The notes: generated by a model from the sequence alone, not told the origin. A stretch of DNA of 64,000 bases from Sphaerisporangium rubeum (GCF_014207705.1 NZ_JACHIU010000001.1:2782501-2846500), one strand, 5' to 3'; counted from the first letter of the stretch, positions 35,843 through 45,012 are shown. Numbers and translations: made by a program.

Positions 35843-36235
35843 ATGTGCACAGGTAACCTATTAGGGGTAATCGAGCTTTCTGGTTCGCCTGAAGCGGTCA
35901 GAACCGCGCGTGAGTTCGTGAGGTGCCGGCTGGGAGAAGAGCACCCGGCGGTGGACGATGTGACGCTGCTGGTGTCGGAGTTGGTGACTAACTCGGTGGT
36001 GCACTCCAGGTCACGGGACGGTGGACGGGTCACGGTGGCCATGGCGGACTGTCACGACATGATCCACGTGGATGTCGTCGATGACGGAGGCGAGGCTTTT
36101 GGGCCGGTATCCGATGACATGCTCGCGGAAAACGGGAGAGGGCTCTTTCTCGTACAGCAGTTGTCCAGGGAATGGGGAACTCACGAGGATTCAGCGGGCC
36201 GCGTCGTGTGGTTTCAGGTGGCGTACAAAGCCTGA
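35843..36235 (+). CDS. RsbW-like ATP-binding protein (HATPase_c_2)
   Basis: 130 residues. LLVSELVTNSVVHS is the N-box, VDVVDDGG the G1 box and ENGRGLFLVQQLSREWG the G2 region of the GHKL fold found in anti-sigma kinases such as RsbW and SpoIIAB. GGAGGGAGGG lies about 10 bp before the ATG. It is divergent from the XRE/DUF397 pair; the same three families sit together in Streptomyces whiJ- and abaA-like loci. Kinase activity against an anti-sigma antagonist is not shown for this group. Confidence 0.85.
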   Translation: MCTGNLLGVIELSGSPEAVRTAREFVRCRLGEEHPAVDDVTLLVSELVTNSVVHSRSRDGGRVTVAMADCHDMIHVDVVDDGGEAFGPVSDDMLAENGRGLFLVQQLSREWGTHEDSAGRVVWFQVAYKA

Positions 36236-36372
36236 ATCGCAATGAATGAGAAGGCCGTCCTACCCCGCAGGCAGGAATGCGTCCCCTCGACGCGGTCGTC
36301 CACGACCCCGAGGAGACAGGTCGTCGTCGCCGTCGGACGCTCGGTGAGCTGACGGCCGCCTGGGGGCCGGTG
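36236..36372. other. Gap between convergent genes
   Basis: 137 bp between the RsbW-like gene and the convergent glycosidase gene. A small hairpin GGTCG-TCCA-CGACC at 36294-36307 is the only structure seen, a weak terminator candidate. Confidence 0.3.
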
Positions 36373-39261
36373 TCACATGGTGACGATCTGCCATTCCTGG
36401 TTGGTGCCGCCGTTGGCGGGCCACTGGATGATGCGCGCGCCGTCGGCGGTGGAGCCGCCTTCGACGTCCGCGCACAGGGTGTTGCCGGCGTTGACGAGGC
36501 GGGAGTAGCCGGTGGTCGCGGCGACCAGGCGCCACCGCTGGTTCGTGGCGTTGGTGTCGGTGGACTGGACGAGTGCGGTGCCCTGGTTGGTGTTCGGTCT
36601 GGTGAGGACCTTGCCGCTGTTGACGCTGGACAGGCGGAACGTGCCGTCGGAGTTCTGGAGCATCCGCCACTGCTGGTTCGTGCCGCCGGTCCAGGGCCAC
36701 TGGACGGCGGCGGCGCCTTCGGCGGTGGAGCCGCCGTAGACGTCCAGGACCTTGCCGCTTCTGCGGTTGACCAGGCGGACGATGCCGGTGGACGGGGTGC
36801 CGGCGTTCAGCTCTACGGTGATCTGGGTCGTCGTGCCGGCGGTGAGGGACAGCTGCCGTGCGTGGCCGCCGAGCGGCGAGGTGGTGACGGCCGCGCCGGT
36901 GGTGATGGAGGCGATGCCGCGGCGGCAGATGAGCGTCACGGTCTGGGTGAGGTCGGAGATCACGGTGGCGGTGACGGTGCGGGCCGCGAGGTCCCAGGTG
37001 AGCGCATCGATCCGGATGCGGTTACGGCCGCGCACGCCGGTGATGGTGCCCTTGGCGAGCTGGTCGGGGAGCGCGGGAAGCAGTTCCAGGACGCCGGGCC
37101 TGGTGTAGATCAGGGCCTCGGCGAGGATCGCGGGGAGCGAGTTGGCGGCGTCGGCGTTGTAGATGGACAGGTTCGGGTTGTGCGAGGTCATCAGCGACCG
37201 GTAGACCATGTTGTTGCCGAGGATCTTGCGCAGGTTGCCGTACACGCCGGCGCCGTCCTTGAGCCGGGCCCGGGCCAGAGCGCGGTGGATGGCGCCGTGC
37301 GCCTCGCCTGACTCGTCTCCTCGCAGGTCCAGAGCACGGCTCGCGTAGCGGACCAGGTCCGGTTTGTCCTCGGGGTTGATCTCGTGCAGCGGCCAGACCG
37401 GGTACATGTGCTGGACGTGGCGGTGGTTGTACCGGTCGGTCAGGCTGGGCCACGACCATTCCGCGAGCGCGCCGTCGCCGTTGATCCGGTAGTCCGGCAT
37501 CTTGGCCAGCAAGGCGGTCCAGCGCTGCACGCCTTGGCCTGAGCCCTGCTCGGTGCCGAGGAAGTTCGCGGCCTCTATCGCGGCCTGCAGCGCGTGTTTG
37601 CCTGCGGCGATCTCGCCGGACGCGTTGATGGACAGGTGCCTGCCGGTGTTGCCGGGGCTGTTCTCCATGGAGAAGCAGGGCACGAAGACGACCTTGCCGC
37701 TCGCGTCGGTGCGTGTGAGGAAGTCCTCGTAGAACAGCGCGAGTTCGATGAGGACCGGGGCGAGCTTGGTGCGGTAGAACGTGGTGTCGCCGGTGACCTG
37801 GTAGTACTCCAGCAGCGGATAGAGCAGCCAGTCGGCGCCGCCGACCCAGGTGTGGCCGGGGAACCCGCCGTCGAAGTGCAGCATCTTGCCGTACTCGCCG
37901 TCGGTGCGGGACGGAGCGAGCAGGCCGCGCGTGCCGTAGAGATTCCTCGCGTTGGTGCGCCAGTCGTTGAGCTGGCCGAGGATCAGGGTGAAGTAGCCGT
38001 CCATGGCCTCGGTGAGGGACAGGATGTTGCCCCCGGCGACCTGGAAGTTGACGTTGGCGTCGGTGGTGAAGTCGCCGGCCCACGCCGCGTCCCAGGCACC
38101 CGTCCACAGGCCGGTCAGGCGCGGCGGCAGGACGCCGCTGGAACTGAGGAAGAGGTAGCGGCCGGAGTCGTACATGCGCTCCAGCAACGCGAGGTCGATG
38201 ACGTTGCGGTTGGCGTTCTGCCGTGCGATCAGTTCGCTGGTCGGCAACTGACGGTCGGCGGCGCCGACGCTCAGGTCGAGGCGGGAACGGTCGTACAGCG
38301 CGGTGTGCAGGGGGGTGTGCCGGGTGAGCGATGCCGCGTAGTCCGTGCCGAGCGCGGCGAGCGCCGTGTGCAGCGGTCGCGCGTCCCACGCGGTGGACGA
38401 CTCGTAGCGGTCGAGCTTGGTCAGCAGCAGGACTTTGGCCGCCGCCGACACGACGATCGACGACCCGCTCACCCGTACCGAACCGCCGGACACGACCACC
38501 CGGGTGACGCCTTCGTAGCCGAACGCACCCTGTCCGGACGGGTACCGGCCCCGCAGGTTCAGGTATCCGTCACCGTTGCTCACCGTGGCCAAGGTGGTGA
38601 AGCCGACGGACCCCGGCACGCCGCTGAGCGCGGTGTTGACGCTCAGCGTGGCGTCGATCGTCCGGCCCGGCGCGGGGGTCAGCTCGTGGACGATCACCCG
38701 GTCGGCCCGGGACACGAAGGCGCGGCGCGTCCACGTACCGGAACCGTCGGTCCACGTCGAGGTGACCTCACCGGTCCTGAAGTCGGTGATCCTGGCGTAG
38801 TCGCCGACCCCCGTCATCCCCGGGGTGCCGATCTGCAGCTCGTAGCCCGGATGGAAGGTCTGGGTCCAGCGCAGCGACCAGCCGGAGGTGAAGTCCCCGG
38901 TGGCACCGTTGAAGTCACCGGCGAGCGCCTTGTCCCTGACCCCCGCGAGCCGGCCCGACAGCACCGGGGGAGTCACGTCGCGGGTGCCGTTCGGCAGGAC
39001 GAACCGGTGATGGGTGAAGATCACCTTCTCCAGGGTGGGTGCGCCGTAGAGCATGGCCCCGTACTCGCCGTTGCCGGTCAGGAAGGCGTCGGTCCAGTTC
39101 CCGGCCGCCGTCGTGTCGTGGATGCCGCGTTGCGGCAGTGTGAACTGCGGCGGCACCGCGGCGTCCGCCGGACCGGCGAAGATCGTGGCGGGTAACGCGG
39201 CGGCGCCTGCGGTGGCCAAGGTGCCGGCGATGAAGTGTCGACGATTGATCGGCGTGTTCAT
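36373..39261 (-). CDS. Tat-exported GH95-like glycosidase with ricin-type lectin domain
   Basis: 962 residues from ATG 39261 (CAGGAG upstream). NRRHFIAGTLATAGAAALPATIFA is a Tat-type signal. The catalytic region has the GH95 N-terminal sandwich (ALPQRGIHDTTAAGNWTDAFLTGNGEYGAMLYG-like), then an (alpha/alpha)6 barrel with DANVNFQVAGG (Asn-x-Asn motif), HTWVGGADWLLYPLLEYY and CFSMENSPGN, whose Glu aligns with the GH95 general acid. Known GH95 enzymes are alpha-L-fucosidases or galactosidases. The last 130 residues are a ricin/CBM13 beta-trefoil with three Q-x-W (QQW, QRW, QEW). Several loops differ from AfcA, so substrate is uncertain. Confidence 0.82.
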   Translation of the reverse strand: MNTPINRRHFIAGTLATAGAAALPATIFAGPADAAVPPQFTLPQRGIHDTTAAGNWTDAFLTGNGEYGAMLYGAPTLEKVIFTHHRFVLPNGTRDVTPPVLSGRLAGVRDKALAGDFNGATGDFTSGWSLRWTQTFHPGYELQIGTPGMTGVGDYARITDFRTGEVTSTWTDGSGTWTRRAFVSRADRVIVHELTPAPGRTIDATLSVNTALSGVPGSVGFTTLATVSNGDGYLNLRGRYPSGQGAFGYEGVTRVVVSGGSVRVSGSSIVVSAAAKVLLLTKLDRYESSTAWDARPLHTALAALGTDYAASLTRHTPLHTALYDRSRLDLSVGAADRQLPTSELIARQNANRNVIDLALLERMYDSGRYLFLSSSGVLPPRLTGLWTGAWDAAWAGDFTTDANVNFQVAGGNILSLTEAMDGYFTLILGQLNDWRTNARNLYGTRGLLAPSRTDGEYGKMLHFDGGFPGHTWVGGADWLLYPLLEYYQVTGDTTFYRTKLAPVLIELALFYEDFLTRTDASGKVVFVPCFSMENSPGNTGRHLSINASGEIAAGKHALQAAIEAANFLGTEQGSGQGVQRWTALLAKMPDYRINGDGALAEWSWPSLTDRYNHRHVQHMYPVWPLHEINPEDKPDLVRYASRALDLRGDESGEAHGAIHRALARARLKDGAGVYGNLRKILGNNMVYRSLMTSHNPNLSIYNADAANSLPAILAEALIYTRPGVLELLPALPDQLAKGTITGVRGRNRIRIDALTWDLAARTVTATVISDLTQTVTLICRRGIASITTGAAVTTSPLGGHARQLSLTAGTTTQITVELNAGTPSTGIVRLVNRRSGKVLDVYGGSTAEGAAAVQWPWTGGTNQQWRMLQNSDGTFRLSSVNSGKVLTRPNTNQGTALVQSTDTNATNQRWRLVAATTGYSRLVNAGNTLCADVEGGSTADGARIIQWPANGGTNQEWQIVTM

Positions 39262-39332
39262 CGAGACTCCTGATGGCGAGGGAGGTGCCGGTCGATGGTC
39301 GCCTGCGCGAGAAGGCATCCGATGTTCGCCGA

Positions 39333-39361
39333 AACATATGATGTGTGATGTCTACCGTCAA
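39333..39361 (-). promoter_or_regulatory. Sigma-70-type promoter of the GH95-like gene
   Basis: On the minus strand TTGACG (39361-39356), a 17-bp spacer and TATGTT (39338-39333), about 70 bp before the start codon. The area is AT-rich with TGTGTGATG-like repeats that may hold an operator. Confidence 0.55.
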
Positions 39362-39635
39362 GGGAGCGGACCGCGAGGTCGCGAGCTCCGGCTCCGGGTT
39401 CCGGATCTGTCGGTAAACCCGCTGGCTGGTCGTGAAATTTTCATCAGCCGAGTGGCGATTCCCCCTGCGGTCATCGGGACGTGCGCGCCTCGCGGGGTCA
39501 CGGCCGCCGTACGCCGTGGCGCGCGCTGTGGCAGCCGAGTCATCCCACCTATGGTCGTCATGGTGGAGGTGCTGCCGTCCCCCCTCAGTGGGGACCCGTT
39601 CCATCGTCCGGCGGCGCCGGCCGGTGAACGCCGGC
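39362..39635. other. Gap between the GH95 promoter and the pirin terminator
   Basis: About 270 bp. Short ORFs on both strands have no ribosome binding site and no family match. Nothing further seen. Confidence 0.3.
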
Positions 39636-39663
39636 GAGCCCGGTCCTTGTCCGGACCGGGCTC
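39636..39663 (-). terminator. Strong hairpin after the pirin gene
   Basis: A perfect 11-bp stem (GAGCCCGGTCC / GGACCGGGCTC) with a 6-nt loop, 25 bp beyond the pirin stop codon. No U-tract. Confidence 0.65.
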
Positions 39664-39688
39664 GAACCGCGTATGGCCGGTGAGTCTC

Positions 39689-40660
39689 CTACAGCCCCCG
39701 CTCGGACATCCCGTGCACGGCCGGGACGGTGCCGAGGAGGCCCTTCTGGAAGTCCTCGAAGGCCTGCTGGAGTTCTGCCTTGGTGTTCATGACGAACGGG
39801 CCGTAGTGGGCCATCGGCTCGCGGATGGGCTGTCCGCCGAGGAGGACGACCTCCAGGGACGGGGAGTTGGAGTCCTGCTTCTCGTCGGCGCGGACGGTGA
39901 GGGAGGAACCCGCGCCGAAGACGGCGGTCTGGCCGAGGTGGACGGGGCGGCGTTCGGCGCCGGCGGTGCCGTGGCCGGACAGGACGTAGGCGAGGCCGTT
40001 GAAGTCCTCGCGCCAGGGGAGGGTGACCTCGGCGCCGGGGGCCAGGGTGGCGTGGATCATGGTGATGGGGGTGTGGGTGATGCCGGGGCCCTCGTGGCCG
40101 TCGAGTTCGCCGGCGATGACGCGCAGCAGCGCGCCGCCGTCGGAGGAGGTGAGCAGCTGCACCTGGCCGCCGCGGATGTCCTGGTAGCGCGGGGCCATCA
40201 TCTTGTCCTTGGCGGGGAGGTTCACCCACAGCTGGAGGCCGTGGAAGAGGCCGCCGGACATGACGAGGGACTCCGGCGGGGCCTCGATGTGGAGCAGGCC
40301 GGACCCGGCGGTCATCCACTGGGTGTCGCCGTTGGTGATGGTGCCGCCGCCGCCGTTGGAGTCCTGGTGGTCGAAGATGCCGTCGATGATGTAGGTGACG
40401 GTCTCGAAGCCGCGGTGCGGGTGCCAGGGGGTGCCCTTCGGCTCGCCGGGCTGGTAGTCCACCTCACCCATCTGGTCCATCATGATGAACGGGTCCAGGT
40501 GGCGGTAGTGGATCCCCGCGAAGGCGCGGCGCACGGGGAAGCCCTCGCCTTCGAAGCCGGTCGGCGCGGTCCTGACGCCGAGCACGGGACGGGACACGGC
40601 GTCGGCGGGTGCGGCGACGCGCGGCAGGGTCAGGGTGTTCTCGACGGTGACGGCAGGCAT
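39689..40660 (-). CDS. Pirin family protein
   Basis: 323 residues, bicupin. The metal-binding signature HPHRGFETVTYIIDG, then HQDS, GDTQWMTAGSG and HIEAP supply the His/His/His/Glu ligands of the N-terminal cupin. Bacterial pirins are iron proteins; some have quercetinase activity and others act in redox control. The ATG has CAAGGAGAG 6-8 bp upstream. The gene stands alone between a terminator and a 540-bp upstream gap with a palindromic site. Function in this organism cannot be narrowed further. Confidence 0.9.
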   Translation of the reverse strand: MPAVTVENTLTLPRVAAPADAVSRPVLGVRTAPTGFEGEGFPVRRAFAGIHYRHLDPFIMMDQMGEVDYQPGEPKGTPWHPHRGFETVTYIIDGIFDHQDSNGGGGTITNGDTQWMTAGSGLLHIEAPPESLVMSGGLFHGLQLWVNLPAKDKMMAPRYQDIRGGQVQLLTSSDGGALLRVIAGELDGHEGPGITHTPITMIHATLAPGAEVTLPWREDFNGLAYVLSGHGTAGAERRPVHLGQTAVFGAGSSLTVRADEKQDSNSPSLEVVLLGGQPIREPMAHYGPFVMNTKAELQQAFEDFQKGLLGTVPAVHGMSERGL

Positions 40661-40837
40661 GGTTCGGCTCTCCTTGGAGGGAAGGTTCGCGGGTCGGCTG
40701 GTGTCAGGTGGCGGGGTGTTCTGGCGACTGGGGCGGTTTCGGCGGAGTAAGGGTGTCGGTGGCGGTGGCCGGTATGCGAACCTCCTGGTAGGCGGTGTGA
40801 GGCGTTGCGGTCGAGCTCCTCACACGCCGCACAACAG

Positions 40838-40855
40838 TAGTTTAGTATTCAACTA
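40838..40855. promoter_or_regulatory. TAGTT-8-AACTA palindromic site upstream of pirin
   Basis: A perfect 5-bp inverted repeat in an AT-rich patch of otherwise GC-rich DNA, 180 bp before the pirin start. Such sites are typical of MarR/HxlR-type repressors, which often control pirin and quinone-response genes. No such regulator is encoded beside it. Confidence 0.45.
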
Positions 40856-40867
40856 TTCCCGGATGGC

Positions 40868-41090
40868 CGGTGCCGGAGTCGTCGCAGGTCACGGGCCGCG
40901 AGAGGTGCGGCGGGTCGCCGCATGTACGGCGAAGAGCTGTCACGTCCGGCGCCAGGGTCGCCGCCGGTCGTGACCCAAGGTGTGAGACGTGGGACGCGCC
41001 GTCCGGCGGGTCGCCACAGGTACGGCACGTGGGTTGTCGCGGCCGGCGCCAGGGTCGCCGGCGGTCACGACACTCTGTGTGTCACAAGTC
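40868..41090 (+). repeat. Imperfect direct repeats, about 96-bp period
   Basis: CGGGTCGCC...GTACGGC starts at 40911 and again at 41007 (96 bp apart), and CCGGCGCCAGGGTCGCCG at 40946 and 41043. A more diverged third copy (CCGGTGCCGGAGTCGTCGC) begins near 40868. The repeats are intergenic, between the pirin and the lipoprotein gene, and have no coding support. Confidence 0.7.
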
Positions 41091-41204
41091 GAGCTAATTT
41101 TTCGCCAAGATTTGGTCAAGATTTTTCCGGTTGTGCTCAGGGAGAGAGCCCCTTATAGGGGGCACAACAACCATGATGGCCCGCAAAGCGGAGGTAAGGC
41201 CCCT

Positions 41205-41912
41205 GTGGAACGGACGCGGGTGGGGTCACGGCTGATCGTTATGGTGATCGCCGCAGTGACGGTGGTGATGGTGAGCTCGGCCGGTTGTGGTGGGCCGGGC
41301 TTCACGTACGTGATGGGTGGCGACGGGCAGAGCTACTTCCGCGTGCCCGCGACCTGGCGGCAGGTCGACCAGAAAGCGCTGGACCGCAAGGTTTTCGGCG
41401 ACCTGGATTCCGCCACGGCGCAGGTGCGCAAGAAGCTGTCCTGGACCGTGGGCTACGACGGGCACACCATTCCGTCGGCGGACCACCTGTTCGACGCCGC
41501 CGGCGGCTCCGACAAGCCGTTCGTCTTCGCCATGGTGACCAACCTGACCGAGAAGCAGCGCGACGCGGTCTCGCTGGACGCGCTGCGCAACGCCGCCGGG
41601 TTACCGGTGGTGGTCACCGACGAGCTGCGCGAGCAGATGGAGAAGACCCCCGGCTATCCCTTCAAGGATTTCGAACTCCTCAGCGACGAGGTGCTCCCCC
41701 CGACGGACGGCGTACGCGGCGTACACGTCGTCTTCAACTACAAGGTGCAGGGCGGCCCTGTGCAGACATTCGACGAGACCGCCTACCTCGCCGCCGACGG
41801 CACGCGCGTGTCGGTACTGCTGATCCGCTGCTCGGCCGCCTGCTACCGCTCGGAGGCGGCGGCGATCAGCGGCATCGCGCAGTCATTCAAGGTCAAGCGG
41901 CTACCCGGGTGA
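41205..41912 (+). CDS. Lipoprotein, probable partner of the FtsH-like protease
   Basis: 235 residues from GTG 41205, which has GGAGGTAAG upstream; the frame is open further left but without coding character. LIVMVIAAVTVVMVSSAG-C is a lipoprotein signal with the cysteine of the lipobox. The mature domain begins YVMGGDGQSYFRVPATW, like small extracytoplasmic proteins of the PsbP/LpqN type, which bind membranes or partners. The AAA protease gene follows 33 bp downstream. An assistant or substrate-delivery role is inferred only from that. Confidence 0.72.
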   Translation: MERTRVGSRLIVMVIAAVTVVMVSSAGCGGPGFTYVMGGDGQSYFRVPATWRQVDQKALDRKVFGDLDSATAQVRKKLSWTVGYDGHTIPSADHLFDAAGGSDKPFVFAMVTNLTEKQRDAVSLDALRNAAGLPVVVTDELREQMEKTPGYPFKDFELLSDEVLPPTDGVRGVHVVFNYKVQGGPVQTFDETAYLAADGTRVSVLLIRCSAACYRSEAAAISGIAQSFKVKRLPG

Positions 41913-41945
41913 CGCCGGCCGGCCTGGTGACCGTGAGGAGTCCCG

Positions 41946-44900
41946 ATGACACAAACCCCCGCACCCGAGCCCGCCGGTCTGCGGGCACCTGACTCCGGCC
42001 CGGTCGCCACCGGCCGGGTCACCATGCCGATGTGGGACCGGCTGAAGTTCCTCATCGGCCTCGGCGTGGCGTTCCTCGTCCTGGTGTGGCACCAGATGGC
42101 GAGCTTCGAAGGCATCATGCCGTTCACCGACGCCGCACAGGTGGCCGCCACCGAAGGCGCGGGACGCATCGTCCTCGTGCTGTTCGTCGTCGAGGCGCTT
42201 CGACAGGTCCACTTCCGCGTCAGCGAGAAATCCCCCGGCTACCACCGGTTCTGGACGAAAAGCGTGTTCGGCGGGTTCGACCGCTGGAGCAAACGCCGGT
42301 TCAGCGACTGGAACCGCTTCCGCATCGCACGCGCGCTGAAGTGGCTGTTCTGGATCGCGCTGCTGGCCCTGGTCCTCGGCCAGATCCTCGGCACGTCCCC
42401 GCTGCTCGCGCTGTTCCAGGCCCCGGCGCTGGTGTGGCAGGTGCTGCCGTACGGGCTCCAGCTCGCTTTCGCGTTCTTCTTCGTCATCTTCCAGTTCGTC
42501 GGCCTGTTCTGGTTCATGTCCAGAGGCGGCGTGGAGACGTACTTCCCCGACGACATCAAGACCCGGTTCACCGACGTGTGGGGCCAGGACCACGTGGTCG
42601 AGCGGGTCAAGGAGAACATCGTCTTCCTGGAGAAGCCCGACGAGATCGAGGCCAAAGGCGGCTACGTGCCGAGCGGCCTGCTGCTGTGGGGGCCACCCGG
42701 CACCGGCAAGACCCTGATGGCCGAGGCCGTCGCGGGGGAGACCGGCAAGCCGTACGTGTTCGTGGACCCCGGCGCGTTCATCAACATGTTCATGGGGATC
42801 GGCATCCTCAAGGTCAAGTCGCTGTTCCGCAAGCTGCGCAAGCTCGCGCTGCGGTACGGCGGCGTGATCGTCTTCTTCGACGAGGCCGACTCGCTCGGAC
42901 GGCGCGGCGCGCTCGCGCAGCAGGGCCCACCCGGCGGCCGGATCGGGTTCGGCGCCGACCACGCCTGCCACGGCTTCGGCTACCTGTCCGGCGACACGCG
43001 GTCCCTGCTGACCCGCCGGTCCCTCACCGCGCCGGCCGAGGCGCCGCCGCGGCAGAGCGAACGCTTCATGGGGATGCCGATGGGAGGTGGCGGCGGCGGC
43101 GACCAGGGGACGTTGCAGGCGCTGCTCACCGAGCTGTCCGGCCTGAAGAAGCCGCGCGGCCTGCTCAACCGGTACGTACGGCGGTTGCTCGGCATGCGGC
43201 CGAAGCCCCCGCCGAAGTACCGCATCCTCGTCATGATGGCGACCAACATGCCGAACTCCCTGGACGAGGCGCTGCTGCGGCCCGGCCGCATCGACCGCAT
43301 CTACAAGGTCGGCTACCCCTCGAAGGCCGGCCGGGTGCGCACCTACCACGGGTACTTCGGCAAGGTGCGGCACGACCTGACCGCCGAGCAGATCGACAAG
43401 CTCGCCACCATCACGCCGTACGCCACCGGCGCCACCATCAAGGACCTGGTGAACGAGTCGCTGATCACCGCGATCCGCGGCGGCCGTGACGTCATCACCT
43501 GGCACGACGTGATGACGGCCAAACGGCTCAAGCAACTCGGCCCGCCGGAGGACGTCGAGTACATCGAGCGTGAACGGCACGCGGTCGCCGTGCACGAGGC
43601 GTGCCACGCCGTGGCGGCGTACCGCACCCGGCAGCACCTGGAGATCGACCTCGCCACCATCGAGAAAGGCGCCGACTACCTCGGCATGGTGTCCAGCATC
43701 AAACCCGAGGACCAGTTCACCCGGTGGCGCAGCGAGTACGAGAGCGACATCATCGTGTCGCTCGCGTCGCTGGCCGGGGAGCGCATGTTCTTCGGCGACG
43801 ACAACTCCTCCGGCGTGTCGGGTGACCTGGAGAGCGCCACCATGGTCACCGGGCTGATGGAGGCGTACTGGGGCATGGGGGTCGGCATCGCCGCGCTGCC
43901 GGCGCTGCAGCAGCTCGGCATCAGGGACGGCAAGGCGGCGCCGCAGCCGGGGACCGGCGGCGGCATCGGCTACACGCAGGAGCCGGGGTCGGCACGGGAC
44001 AAGAACGTGCCGGACATGCTGGCCGAACGCATCGAGTACAACCTGGCGCGGCTGTTGAGCAAGACCGAGGAACTGCTGCGGGCCAACCGGCGCGAGGTGC
44101 TCGCCGTCGCGCACGCGCTGGAGCAGCACAAGACACTGTCCGGTGACGACGTCATCGCGGTGATCGAGTGCACGCGGGGCCCCCTGGTGGACGGCACGGT
44201 CTACGGTGACGACGACTTCTGCGACGCGCTGGAGGCGTACCACACGGTGGCCGCCGAGGCGCACCGCACGCACAGCCACGTCACCACGCCGCTGCCCCGG
44301 CCGGCGATCGCGCCGGCGGCCGTACCGGTGATCGCGGGCCAGGTGGTGTCGGCGTCCGCCACGCCACCCGACCTGACCGCGCCACCTGGCATGACCGCGC
44401 CACCCGGCCTGACCACGTCCGGCCTGACGGCGGCGCCTGACCCGTTCGCCGCGCCGCCGCTGATCGGCCCGCCTGCCGGCAACGGCGGGGTGGCCGCGCC
44501 GCACGCCAACGGCGGTGGTTCGCCGGAGTTCATCCCGTGGAGCTTGGACAAGCCGCGAGAGGCCCCCCCGGCGGCGGTACCGCAACCGCCGCCGCCGGAG
44601 CCCCGGCGGTCGACGCGGCCTGTGCTGCTGGCGCTCGCGGCCATCGCGGCGCTGATGCTGTTCGTGGTGCTCGGGCTCGCCGTGTTCGGCGGCGGGGCCG
44701 ACGGCGGCGCGGCGAACGTCGCGCCGGTCGGCGGGGTCGTCGCGTTCGTCGTCGTGGTGGTGCTGGTGATCGTGGCGTGCGCCATCGCGGTCATCGTCGT
44801 GCGCAACCACCAGGCGGGACGCGCGCGGGCCGAGGCGTCGCGGGACCGGGCCGTCGAACGTGCGCAGCTGCTCGCCGCGGCCATGGACCCGGAGACGGCG

Positions 44901-44975
44901 ATGCGCCTGCTCGGGTACGACGGCCGCAACGGACAGAACGGACAGAACGGCCAGAGCGGCCAGAGCGGGTCGTGA
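41946..44975 (+). CDS. Divergent FtsH-like AAA ATPase/M41-type protease with extra C-terminal membrane segments
   Basis: 1009 residues. Membrane segments lie at about 33-49, 73-85, 132-150 and 165-192. The AAA domain has Walker A GPPGTGKT (249-256), Walker B VIVFFDEAD (D312, E313) and TNMPNSLDEALLRPGRIDR. About 75 extra residues, including a Gly run, are inserted after Walker B. The M41-type zinc site is HEACH (550-554) with D627 in GDLESAT as third ligand, so proteolysis is plausible. A Pro/Ala-rich linker, two more membrane helices (about 890-945) and a tail of NGQ repeats follow. Standard FtsH lacks that C-terminal part. GAGGAG precedes the ATG. Confidence 0.83.
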   Translation: MTQTPAPEPAGLRAPDSGPVATGRVTMPMWDRLKFLIGLGVAFLVLVWHQMASFEGIMPFTDAAQVAATEGAGRIVLVLFVVEALRQVHFRVSEKSPGYHRFWTKSVFGGFDRWSKRRFSDWNRFRIARALKWLFWIALLALVLGQILGTSPLLALFQAPALVWQVLPYGLQLAFAFFFVIFQFVGLFWFMSRGGVETYFPDDIKTRFTDVWGQDHVVERVKENIVFLEKPDEIEAKGGYVPSGLLLWGPPGTGKTLMAEAVAGETGKPYVFVDPGAFINMFMGIGILKVKSLFRKLRKLALRYGGVIVFFDEADSLGRRGALAQQGPPGGRIGFGADHACHGFGYLSGDTRSLLTRRSLTAPAEAPPRQSERFMGMPMGGGGGGDQGTLQALLTELSGLKKPRGLLNRYVRRLLGMRPKPPPKYRILVMMATNMPNSLDEALLRPGRIDRIYKVGYPSKAGRVRTYHGYFGKVRHDLTAEQIDKLATITPYATGATIKDLVNESLITAIRGGRDVITWHDVMTAKRLKQLGPPEDVEYIERERHAVAVHEACHAVAAYRTRQHLEIDLATIEKGADYLGMVSSIKPEDQFTRWRSEYESDIIVSLASLAGERMFFGDDNSSGVSGDLESATMVTGLMEAYWGMGVGIAALPALQQLGIRDGKAAPQPGTGGGIGYTQEPGSARDKNVPDMLAERIEYNLARLLSKTEELLRANRREVLAVAHALEQHKTLSGDDVIAVIECTRGPLVDGTVYGDDDFCDALEAYHTVAAEAHRTHSHVTTPLPRPAIAPAAVPVIAGQVVSASATPPDLTAPPGMTAPPGLTTSGLTAAPDPFAAPPLIGPPAGNGGVAAPHANGGGSPEFIPWSLDKPREAPPAAVPQPPPPEPRRSTRPVLLALAAIAALMLFVVLGLAVFGGGADGGAANVAPVGGVVAFVVVVVLVIVACAIAVIVVRNHQAGRARAEASRDRAVERAQLLAAAMDPETAMRLLGYDGRNGQNGQNGQSGQSGS

Positions 44976-44984
44976 CCCTGCGAG

Positions 44985-45012
44985 GCCGCCGCCTGGGAGA
45001 CCAGGCGGCGGC
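44985..45012. terminator. Strong bidirectional hairpin
   Basis: A perfect 12-bp stem (GCCGCCGCCTGG / CCAGGCGGCGGC) closed by the GAGA tetraloop, between the convergent protease and aldehyde dehydrogenase genes. Confidence 0.8.

Noticed and set aside
39636-39675. Possible tRNA fragment (GGTTCGAGCCC-like sequence)
   Set aside because: The match is explained by the pirin terminator hairpin. No acceptor or anticodon stems surround it.
41901-44810. 969-codon open frame on the minus strand
   Set aside because: Antisense shadow of the FtsH-like gene. Its composition is His/Arg/Gly-rich and no family is recognisable, whereas the + strand has AAA and M41 motifs.
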